NCBI GenBank assembly: GCA_016926625.1
Contig: JAFGOE010000123.1
Span: forward strand, 1 to 32,588
Reading direction: 5' to 3'
Length of the DNA: 32,588 nucleotides
From: Candidatus Zhuqueibacterota bacterium
Lineage (GTDB): Bacteria > Zhuqueibacterota > Zhuqueibacteria > Thermofontimicrobiales > Thiofontviventaceae
The notes beneath the pieces are model-generated. The model saw only the letters and a list, made by a program, of their open reading frames with translations. It was not told where the DNA came from and ran no database searches. Of this stretch, positions 8,680 to 15,313 are shown in pieces; the stretch's first letter is position 1; every line of letters begins with the position of its first letter. The translations under genes and the position numbers were made by a program.

Positions 8680-10311
8680 ATGAAAATTAAGTTAAGACAT
8701 ATTATTTGTTCTTCTCTGCTATCTATGTTGTTTCTCGTAAACGTCTTTGGGCAAAAGATGCAAAGCGATAACGGGGACGGGACCTACACTAATCCCGTGA
8801 TAGCGGCGGATTTCCCGGATCCGGACGTAATCCGGATCGATTCTGTTTATTATTTCGTCTCGACGACGATGTTCATCTTCCCCGGTGTCACAATACTGAA
8901 ATCGTATGACCTTGTCAACTGGGAGTACTGCAGCAATGCCGTCCCGCGATTCGATTTTCATAAATGCTACGATCTCGAAGGATGCAACAGGTACGGACAC
9001 GGTCAATGGGCCACGAGCTTAAAGTTTAATAAGGGTAAATTTTACTTGCTCTTCATCACACTCGATGAAGGCGGATTTCTCTGCACGGCAGAGAAACCTG
9101 AAGGACCATGGCAAATTAGGAAATTACCCAAAGGATTCTATGATCCTGGTCTGTTCTTCGACGATGATGGAAGGATCTATGTCGCCCACGGATACAATGA
9201 AATCCGCCTCACAGAACTGGATGAAAATTTTACCGCGATAAGTAGCGATTCCCTGATCTTTACAGGCGACATCCGGAGAGGCCTTGAAGGTGCGCATGTC
9301 TATAAAATTAACGACTATTACTATTTGTATTGTACTTACGGTGGTTTAGACGGGATACAGGTGGCTCTGCGATCTAAAAATATCTACGGACCGTATGAAC
9401 AAAAAGTGGTAATGAGTGAAAAAACACATGGTCCGAATTTTGGAATTCATCAGGGCGCTCTTATTCAAACACAAACCGGAGAGTGGTGGACAATGCTCTT
9501 CGTCGACAGCGGTCCCTTCGGACGCTTCCCGTCGTTGCAGCCGGTTACCTGGGTCGATGGATGGCCCATGGTGGGCGTCGATGGAAAAGCCGTCGTACAT
9601 TACAGAAAACCCGATGTGGGTAAAGTACACCCGATACACGTATTACCGACGTCGGATGAGTTCAATCCCGAAGACGGGACGGCTATCACTACATTGGGTA
9701 TGCAATGGGGATGGAACCACAATCCTGATTCAACCCAGTGGTCGCTGACTGAAAATCCCGGATATTTAAGACTCAGGACGGCCTCGGTCGTCGATAGCCT
9801 TCCCAAAGCCCGCAATACGCTTACTCAGCGGATGTTCGCTTACTATTCTGATACCCTGGTTTCCATGGCTACTACTAAAATGGATTTCGGTAATATGAAA
9901 GAGGGCGATATCGCAGGGTTAGCAGTGTTTCAGGATCCTTACGCTTATATCGGGATTAAAAGAGACAACGGTCAGAATTATTTGATCATGGTAAACAACG
10001 GTGTAACTATCGATTCCATGTTAGTTGAAGAATCCACTGTCTACTTACGCGCGAATGCGATCTATGGCTCCGGCGCAGCTCTCTATTTCGGCGGAGAGGC
10101 GGTACCTGGCACAGGAACTGCTTTTTTCTCCTATAGCATGGACAATGAATCTTATGCCGGAATTGGGAATGTGCTTAATATGGAATTCAATCTTAAGATA
10201 TTTACCGGAAACAAATTTTGCCTGTTTAATTATACAACCAAAGAAACCGGCGGATTTGTCGATTTTGATTGGTTCAGGAACAGGTGTGGAAGAAAGAACA
10301 GCTCCCGATAA
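8680..10311 (+). CDS. Secreted glycoside hydrolase family 43 protein (beta-xylosidase-like)
   Basis: A 543-residue exported GH43 enzyme, probably a beta-xylosidase or alpha-arabinofuranosidase acting on hemicellulose. The signal peptide ends near VFG-Q (residue 24). A five-bladed propeller covers about 33-320 with the GH43 catalytic triad visible: base D47 in ADFPDPDV, pKa-setting D155 in YDPGLFFDDDG, and general acid E203 in GLEGAHVYK. The stretch QPVTWVDGWPMVGVDGKA is typical of the GH43 group that carries a C-terminal domain. Residues about 340-540 are a concanavalin-like beta-sandwich (NTLTQRMF through the end). AAGAGGA at 8664-8670 lies 9 nt before the ATG. It sits 112 bp after GH9 on the same strand, with no clear terminator between, so cotranscription is likely. 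Confidence 0.9.
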   Translation: MKIKLRHIICSSLLSMLFLVNVFGQKMQSDNGDGTYTNPVIAADFPDPDVIRIDSVYYFVSTTMFIFPGVTILKSYDLVNWEYCSNAVPRFDFHKCYDLEGCNRYGHGQWATSLKFNKGKFYLLFITLDEGGFLCTAEKPEGPWQIRKLPKGFYDPGLFFDDDGRIYVAHGYNEIRLTELDENFTAISSDSLIFTGDIRRGLEGAHVYKINDYYYLYCTYGGLDGIQVALRSKNIYGPYEQKVVMSEKTHGPNFGIHQGALIQTQTGEWWTMLFVDSGPFGRFPSLQPVTWVDGWPMVGVDGKAVVHYRKPDVGKVHPIHVLPTSDEFNPEDGTAITTLGMQWGWNHNPDSTQWSLTENPGYLRLRTASVVDSLPKARNTLTQRMFAYYSDTLVSMATTKMDFGNMKEGDIAGLAVFQDPYAYIGIKRDNGQNYLIMVNNGVTIDSMLVEESTVYLRANAIYGSGAALYFGGEAVPGTGTAFFSYSMDNESYAGIGNVLNMEFNLKIFTGNKFCLFNYTTKETGGFVDFDWFRNRCGRKNSSR

Positions 10312-10381
10312 ATAGCCAATCGAAAAAAATATTAGCCGGGATGGAACCTGTTTCGTAAAAAGATTAATTTGGGTGGGGGGC

Positions 10382-10511
10382 GTGCGATGCACTTTCAGAG
10401 TGCATCGCACGTGGGGCCGTAGTAACGACTTCAGTCGTTTGGGGAGGGGGGCGGGTGGTCTGTCGCATCGTAATCCACCACGTGCGACGCACCTTGTGAG
10501 GTGCATCGCAC
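10382..10511. repeat. Composite REP element left of the toxin-antitoxin genes
   Basis: A palindrome made of GTGCGATGCACT and AGTGCATCGCAC around a short loop (10382-10410) is followed by a GTAG-headed REP core AACGACTTCAGTCGTT and a G-rich run (10413-10459). A second related palindrome (10481-10511, arms GTGCGACGCACC and GGTGCATCGCAC) closes it. The part 10413-10459 is identical to 11358-11404. The hairpins may also end GH43 transcription, although no T-run follows. The rest of 10312-10672 holds only the promoter and operator described separately. Confidence 0.85.
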
Positions 10512-10604
10512 AGCCCCGCCCAGAAGCCTAGAGGACGTTAATGTAAATAATAAAGTAAATGAACGTACCAGTCATCTGTAGCATAAATATGCCCAAAAAA
10601 ATCC

Positions 10605-10639
10605 TTGCAAACGACCTAAAAAAAGACTATATTATAGTC
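10605..10639 (+). promoter_or_regulatory. Promoter and palindromic operator of the toxin-antitoxin operon
   Basis: TTGCAA (10605-10610), a 17-bp spacer and TATATT (10628-10633) form a good sigma70-type promoter. A perfect 15-bp palindrome, GACTATATTATAGTC (10625-10639), covers the -10 box. That is the expected site for autorepression by the Phd/YefM antitoxin or the antitoxin-toxin complex. The first start codon lies 34 bp further on. Confidence 0.75.
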
Positions 10640-10672
10640 GAAATAAAAATAATGTCATGATGGAGTCGACAG

Positions 10673-10951
10673 ATGGTGTCATACAAAGAAATAAAACCAA
10701 TAAGTTATCTGAAAGTGCATGCATCTAAAATAATTCGAGACGTTTGCGACAACCAAAAGACGCTGATTATAACTCAAAATGGTGAAGCCAAAGTCGTGGT
10801 GCAGGATATTAAAGTTTATGAAGATACCCAGGAGAGTCTGGCCATGCTCAAGATATTGGCCTTGAGTAAGAAGAATTTGAACGAAGGAAACGTAAAGTCA
10901 CTGGAAAATGCGTTTGAAGATATTCGCAAACGAGTTACTGAAGAAAAATAA
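10673..10951 (+). CDS. Type II antitoxin, Phd/YefM family
   Basis: A 92-residue antitoxin. The N-terminal half, ISYLKVHASKIIRDV followed by LIITQNGEAKVVVQDIKVYE, is the Phd/YefM DNA-binding fold; the ITQNGEAKVVV strand is its most recognisable part. The C-terminal helical tail (residues about 55-92) is charged, as expected for the segment that wraps and blocks the toxin. TGGAG at 10661-10665 lies 7 nt upstream of ATG 10673; a GTG one codon later is a less likely start. The toxin gene begins 2 bp after the stop. Autoregulation through the palindrome over its promoter is inferred from the family and the site's position. Confidence 0.9.
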   Translation: MVSYKEIKPISYLKVHASKIIRDVCDNQKTLIITQNGEAKVVVQDIKVYEDTQESLAMLKILALSKKNLNEGNVKSLENAFEDIRKRVTEEK

Positions 10952-10953
10952 AC

Positions 10954-11277
10954 ATGACATATAACGTATACATTGTCAAAGATGCTGAAGAAGATCTATA
11001 TGAACTTTATCGTTATATAGCCACATACGACTCCTCAGAAAAAGCCGAGAAGGTTCTCATGAAAATTGAGGAGGCATGCAAAAGTCTATTAACATTTCCG
11101 CTTAGAGGTCATGTTCTACCCGAACTCGAACGAATTGGTGTACTGGAGTACAGACAACTCATTTCGAATCCTTACCGCATCATCTATGAAATTAAAGAAT
11201 CCGCCGTTTATATCCACTCTATTTTACATAGCCAGCGTAATTTGTCCGAACTCCTGGAGAAAAGGTTGTTACGATAG
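10954..11277 (+). CDS. Type II toxin, RelE/ParE family
   Basis: A 107-residue toxin of the RelE/ParE superfamily, which either cleaves mRNA on the ribosome (RelE type) or poisons DNA gyrase (ParE type). It has the usual order: an N-terminal strand YNVYIVKDAEEDLYELYRYIA, a helical hairpin with KAEKVLMKIEEACKSLLTFPLRG, and the C-terminal strands YRQLISNPYRIIYEIKESAVYIHSILHSQRN. The motif YRIIYEI plus a late H-x-x-R region fits a ParE-like member. It starts 2 bp after the antitoxin stop, so translation is coupled. The pair is intact and lies between two identical REP segments. The gap to the convergent dehydrogenase gene contains only repeat sequence. Confidence 0.9.
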   Translation: MTYNVYIVKDAEEDLYELYRYIATYDSSEKAEKVLMKIEEACKSLLTFPLRGHVLPELERIGVLEYRQLISNPYRIIYEIKESAVYIHSILHSQRNLSELLEKRLLR

Positions 11278-11314
11278 ATTCTTTTGCCACGCAGCATTCT
11301 TTTGGGGGAGTAGA

Positions 11315-11453
11315 GTGTGCGATGAATCGGAGATAAATCTTATCGGGTGTGTTGCCTGGGGCCGTAGTAACGACTTCAGTCGTTTGGGGAGGGGGGCGGG
11401 TGGTACACGATGCATCGGCGATTAAACTTTCCCGGAGCGTCGCACGTAGATGC
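11315..11453. repeat. Composite REP element right of the toxin-antitoxin genes
   Basis: This is a second, partly decayed copy of the element at 10382-10511. Positions 11358-11404 are identical to 10413-10459 over 47 bases, including the GTAG head, the AACGACTTCAGTCGTT hairpin and the G-rich run. The flanking GTGCGATG-type palindromes survive only as fragments (GTGTGCGATG at 11315, and GCGTCGCACG and GATGCAC near 11440-11453). It has the same orientation as the left copy. Confidence 0.82.
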
Positions 11454-11472
11454 ACAATATATCATGCTTTTC

Positions 11473-12375
11473 TTAGCTGAAATACACGCCCGTTAACTCT
11501 TCCGATTTTTCCCATAACCTCCTGGCGATTTCCTCATTCTGAGCGAGTTTACTGGGTTGCGTCTTTGCAGGATATCCTGATATCTCCATAAATCCATACG
11601 GGCCATAGAAATCGCCGCCTTTTACATCCTCAGCAAGAGCCGCGTATAATATGGGTAACGCGCCCATATAACTGCTTTGCGCAATAAATCGGTTGAAAAA
11701 CGTAAACGTCTTCGAGTATCGCTGAAGATCAGTGGCCGAATAACCAGGGTGAGCCGCAACCGCGAGAGGATTATTGCCATTTTTTGTCAGTTTTCGGTCC
11801 AGTTCATTGGTAAAATAGATATTGGCGATCTTGCTATCCCCATATGCTCTCCATCTGCGGTATGTACGTTTCTCCCAATTCAGATCGTCGAAGTCAATAT
11901 CTCCCATCCGATGTGCCATGCTGCTCACACTGACGACGCGACTCGCCTGCGTCTTTTGCAGTATGTTCAACAACAGTCCGGTTAAAGCAAAATGTCCCAG
12001 ATGATTGGTGCCGAATTGTAATTCAAATCCATCTGCTGTCTTCGAATAGGGTGGGATCATGACGCCCGCATTGTTGATCAGGATATCGAGTCGCGTATTT
12101 GCACGCAGAAACTCTTTGGTGAATGCGCGAATCGATTCCAGATTTGCCAGATCGAGTTCGAGCACCGAAATATCTGCTTGCGAATAATGATTTTTGATTT
12201 TTTCAGCCGCTCTCTTCCCTCTATCCATATTGCGTACAGCTAAAATGACGGTAGCATTCTTTTTGGCCAGGGTCTGGGCTATCTCATAACCCAGTCCGCT
12301 ATTGGCTCCGGTCACAATCGCCAATCGACCCTGCTGGTCGCTTATGTCCTCGGTACTCCATTTATCGTTTTTCAT
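11473..12375 (-). CDS. Short-chain dehydrogenase/reductase (retinol dehydrogenase-like)
   Basis: A 300-residue classical SDR, an NAD(P)-dependent cytoplasmic oxidoreductase. The cofactor motif TGANSGLG is at 22-29, and LAVRNMDRGKRA after beta2 suggests NADP preference. NNAG is at 101-104, the catalytic Asn is N124 in NHLGHF, the Ser is in VSVSSMAH (151/152), and the YxxxK pair is Y178/K182 in YGDSK. HPGYSATDLQ follows at the usual place. The overall pattern matches the retinol dehydrogenase/WWOX-like SDR group, but the substrate is not predictable. The ATG is preceded by AAAGGA (12384-12389, reverse strand) at 8 nt. It is the only clear reverse-strand gene, convergent with the toxin gene and divergent from the YARHG lipoprotein gene. 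Confidence 0.93.
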   Translation of the reverse strand: MKNDKWSTEDISDQQGRLAIVTGANSGLGYEIAQTLAKKNATVILAVRNMDRGKRAAEKIKNHYSQADISVLELDLANLESIRAFTKEFLRANTRLDILINNAGVMIPPYSKTADGFELQFGTNHLGHFALTGLLLNILQKTQASRVVSVSSMAHRMGDIDFDDLNWEKRTYRRWRAYGDSKIANIYFTNELDRKLTKNGNNPLAVAAHPGYSATDLQRYSKTFTFFNRFIAQSSYMGALPILYAALAEDVKGGDFYGPYGFMEISGYPAKTQPSKLAQNEEIARRLWEKSEELTGVYFS

Positions 12376-12402
12376 TGGTATGATCCTTTGTTTAATCTCT
12401 TA

Positions 12403-12432
12403 AATTACAAAATCAGTATTATCATTGTAATT
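12403..12432. promoter_or_regulatory. Inverted repeat upstream of the dehydrogenase gene
   Basis: AATTACAA (12403-12410) and TTGTAATT (12425-12432) are perfect 8-bp arms 14 bp apart, 28 bp upstream of the reverse-strand SDR start. Position and symmetry suit a dimeric regulator's operator. No regulator gene lies nearby, so the role is inferred. Confidence 0.35.
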
Positions 12433-12601
12433 GCCCGTAAACGTGCTGTCGTTACGTGATGCTTTTTTTGATAAAGCGGTCTCATTCTCTATGCGCCATG
12501 GACCCGTATTTAACATTACATAGACACGCTTACTTCACAACATTCCGATGTGCTCGCACTAACAGGATCCATCTTTCATAATAGCGATAGTGTGAATACG
12601 C

Positions 12602-12748
12602 TGTCATTGCGAGGCGTTTTTTGCCGAAGCAATCTCATCAATATTAGCGACGCATTGCTTAATTTGAAACACCAAGACATCCAATGTGAATGTTCTTCTG
12701 TGCGGCACGTAACGACTTCACTACCTCCACGAGTTTGCAATGACAGCA
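12602..12748. repeat. Dispersed inverted-repeat element (TGTCATTGCGAGG family)
   Basis: It begins TGTCATTGCGAGGCG (12602), continues GCCGAAGCAATCTCATC, and ends with GAGTTTGCAATGACAGCA at 12731-12748. The ends are inverted copies (TGTCATTGC and GCAATGACA). This is a well-known style of noncoding dispersed repeat in environmental genomes (CATTGCGAGG...GAAGCAATCTC). It is related to the units at 1692-1791 and distinct from the GTAG REPs. The rest of the 684-bp gap 12376-13059 holds the dyad at 12403-12432, a 7-bp-stem hairpin at 12863-12882 and the promoter at 12910-12938. No gene is supported. Confidence 0.7.
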
Positions 12749-12909
12749 TATACATTGTCATCATAATTGACTAATGATCCAATTCCGTCCTTTTTATCAA
12801 AAGACATATAATATACAAAAATGATCATTTAATGCAAATTATTTTTTTATGGAATTAAGTTAACGCTGGAATTCACCAGCGTCGTCATGGTTTAAATCCA
12901 AAATTATGC

Positions 12910-12938
12910 TTGACAATGTGATTAAAAAATAATATGAT
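12910..12938 (+). promoter_or_regulatory. Sigma70-type promoter for the YARHG lipoprotein gene
   Basis: A perfect TTGACA (12910-12915), 17-bp spacer and TATGAT (12933-12938). Transcription would begin near 12945, giving a leader of about 115 nt before the start at 13060. Confidence 0.75.
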
Positions 12939-13059
12939 ATAACTGGTACTTCGTAACTGAGAGTTTTAAATTAATTATCATGATCGTCAAAAAGATACCA
13001 ACACATAATTTAATGGCCTTTTCATTTTCTGCATTTATCATTTTCGAAGGTATTTAACT

Positions 13060-13989
13060 ATGAAAAGTAATTTTGTAATTATGATGCTGTTCACCCTGAT
13101 AGTATGTTCCTGTGATGGCGACACGGATCGACATACGAAAACGACACCAGCCCGACGCGAGAAGGAAACACCAACCATTGTCGTAGAAAATGTTTCAGTA
13201 ACGACTAAAATCGATGACCGTTCGTTGCAGGATAAGAGTCAGCGACAACTGCGCCTGATACGTAATGCGATATTTGCCCGGCATGGGTACATTTTCAAGG
13301 ATGAGGAACTTGACCGATATTTTCGAAAATTCGATTGGTATAAACCGCTGCATGAAAATGTAAATGCACTCTTAACCGAAGAAGATTCATTTAATCTCGA
13401 ATTAATCAGGAAATACGAGTCGGCAGCGCAAGATGATGCTGGTATTTTAACAAAATTGAACCAATCGTCACGTGATCGTCTCGCCAATTTTCAATTTCCG
13501 CTGACTATCCAGGATATTATGAATTCGCTGGGTGCTCCTGACAGGATGGAAATCGGAGGCGATGAGTTCAGCTCGATCGGACAAGTTTATTTCTGGTACT
13601 TCGATGACCTTAATATCAAACTCGTCGCCCTTGGCGACCGGTATGACGATAAAACGGACCATGATGCAGGTGTCAGATATCTATCCATCCATAAATTAAA
13701 TCGATTCAAAGCGACACGATATGCAGGATTCATGGGAGTCCAATTAGGTTGGACAAAAGCTGAAACAGAGAAGAGTCTACGACAATTTACCCAGCTAAAT
13801 AAGCCATTTCAAATCAGTCATTCGAATCAGAGCATTATGCTATTTAGTCATCTGCAGGAAAAGGGCTCAGATCGGTTCGAACAAATGGTTGTAACCAATG
13901 GTGATATTTTCTATTACTTTGTTTTCGATGGAAACGACGAGTTGTGCTTCATCGCACAATCCGATTTCAATATAATAACCGCCGGATGA
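13060..13989 (+). CDS. YARHG-domain lipoprotein
   Basis: A 309-residue putative lipoprotein of unknown function. The N-terminus is a short hydrophobic signal ending LIVCSC, with C18 the likely lipidated cysteine (C16 is an alternative). A disordered charged linker follows to about residue 45. Residues about 58-116 match the YARHG domain: LRLIRNAIFARHGYIF, then DELDRYFRKFDWYKP and LTEEDSFNLELIRKYE. YARHG is a small extracellular domain often found beside peptidase or cell-wall-associated modules. The remaining 190 residues have no family I recognise. GAAGG at 13046-13050 lies 9 nt before the ATG. The next gene encodes an NlpC/P60-like protein, so a cell-envelope role is plausible but unproven. 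Confidence 0.78.
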   Translation: MKSNFVIMMLFTLIVCSCDGDTDRHTKTTPARREKETPTIVVENVSVTTKIDDRSLQDKSQRQLRLIRNAIFARHGYIFKDEELDRYFRKFDWYKPLHENVNALLTEEDSFNLELIRKYESAAQDDAGILTKLNQSSRDRLANFQFPLTIQDIMNSLGAPDRMEIGGDEFSSIGQVYFWYFDDLNIKLVALGDRYDDKTDHDAGVRYLSIHKLNRFKATRYAGFMGVQLGWTKAETEKSLRQFTQLNKPFQISHSNQSIMLFSHLQEKGSDRFEQMVVTNGDIFYYFVFDGNDELCFIAQSDFNIITAG

Positions 13990-14101
13990 GACGTCTGATC
14001 AGTCAATTTGAGGATGTAATAACCTAATTAGACATCGAACCCATAATCATTGTAATAGAATTTTACACGACCAATTATATCCAAAAAGAAAGGAAGGAAC
14101 T

Positions 14102-14803
14102 ATGAGCACAGGTGATGAGATCGTATCATTAGCGCTTCAGCATTTAGGCGAGCAGTATGTGTGGGGCGCCAGGGCTCCCATGGCGAATCCCAACTGGACG
14201 GGTCCCTGGGATTGCGCAGAATTTGCGTCGTGGTGCGTGTATCAGTCGACTGGCGTCCTGTACGGTGTCGAACCGCAGACGAATCCCATATTAGCCGATG
14301 CGTACACCGGGTTCTGGTACGATCAGGCCGAGTTCGATGGCCAGTTGATCAGCGTCGTCGATGCGGCGAGAATCAAGGGGGCCATCGTCATCAGACGACC
14401 CGGCTCGCTTTATACGGGCCACATCGTGATATCGGATGGGCAGGGAGGCACAGTCGAGGCGATGAGCAAGAACACCGGCGTGGTGCAGCATGTCCTCACC
14501 GAAAGGCGCTGGGATGCCGGCATCCTTATTCCTGGTGTCGATTATTATAAGGAAGAAAAACTCGTCGAGATCGTGTTCGAAACGGAACTATACCGGGTTA
14601 CCGATCCCATGATGCGCGGAGAGAAAATTAAAAAGATACAGGAGGAATTGAAGTATCGCGATTACCTGCCCGGCTCTATCGACGGCATTTACGGCCCTCA
14701 GACCGCATCTGCTGTGCGTGAATTCCAGTGGGACAACGACCTCGTCCCCGACGGCGAAGCCGGCGTGAGAACGTTAGGGGCTTTAGGGATATTGGATGAT
14801 TGA
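14102..14803 (+). CDS. NlpC/P60-like cysteine peptidase with peptidoglycan-binding domain
   Basis: A 233-residue protein with two modules. Residues about 1-150 look like an NlpC/P60 or CHAP-type papain-fold amidase/endopeptidase: LGEQYVWGARAP, then WDCAEFASWC with C38 as candidate nucleophile and GHIVISDG with H107 as candidate base. Residues about 168-231 are a PG_binding_1 domain (MMRGEKIKKIQEELKYRDYLPGSIDGIYGPQTASAVREFQ). It probably cuts peptide links in peptidoglycan. There is no signal peptide or lipobox, unlike most housekeeping members of this family; phage endolysins and some injected effectors have that layout. No phage genes are nearby. AGGAAGGA at 14091-14098 is a strong ribosome site. 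It lies 112 bp after the YARHG lipoprotein gene on the same strand. Confidence 0.82.
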   Translation: MSTGDEIVSLALQHLGEQYVWGARAPMANPNWTGPWDCAEFASWCVYQSTGVLYGVEPQTNPILADAYTGFWYDQAEFDGQLISVVDAARIKGAIVIRRPGSLYTGHIVISDGQGGTVEAMSKNTGVVQHVLTERRWDAGILIPGVDYYKEEKLVEIVFETELYRVTDPMMRGEKIKKIQEELKYRDYLPGSIDGIYGPQTASAVREFQWDNDLVPDGEAGVRTLGALGILDD

Positions 14804-14838
14804 GAGAGTTCGATACATTATTTTTTTTGAATTTTTAT

Positions 14839-14867
14839 TTGCATTTTGCTGACGATGTATGTATATT
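14839..14867 (+). promoter_or_regulatory. Possible promoter with long leader before the Calx-beta gene
   Basis: TTGCAT (14839-14844), 17 bp and TATATT (14862-14867). If used, the giant gene has a leader of about 440 nt. The gap 14804-15313 is strongly AT-rich and holds no gene I can support. Its only other notable site is a short AAAACGTTTT palindrome at 15197-15206, reminiscent of a weak LacI-family half-site pair. Confidence 0.35.
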
Positions 14868-15313
14868 TACATGAGAATATAGTGAATTATATTATACTTC
14901 ACGTCTTGAGTCAATTTATCCAATTTTCTTAATCCAGCTACTATATCTACACAGAAATAGAAATTCACAATGAATTCGTAAAAGGTTGTATAATCATGTG
15001 GGGGCTCTACATATGATCTTTTATCCTGCTTACCATTTTAACATCTTAATACTATTAAAATATTATCTTAGAATTTATCTCTAGACATGAATCTTGATTT
15101 AATTCTCGATATATAGATCATGAGTTTTGGTACGATTTATCTCAGATCAGCTCATAAATTTGTAATAAATTAAAATAGAGACTTAACATACAGAATAAAA
15201 CGTTTTCATCTCTTATTATCACTCTATCCGGACTCCACTTCCCTCTGCTGTATTGATTCTATTTTAATGCTTGCTCCTGCTTCTTTTCCATAATTTTAGA
15301 AAGGAGATTCAAA

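Noticed and set aside
12550-12774. Open frames on both strands around 12550-12774
   Set aside because: They lie within the TGTCATTGCGAGG repeat element and lack ribosome sites or protein-like composition.
12863-12882. Hairpin ACGCTGG/CCAGCGT as a terminator
   Set aside because: No T-run follows on either strand and no gene ends nearby; only a hairpin of unknown role.
13197-13213. GTAACGACTAAAATCG in the YARHG lipoprotein gene as a REP copy
   Set aside because: It lacks the GTAG head and a complete opposite arm and lies in frame in coding sequence; probably chance.
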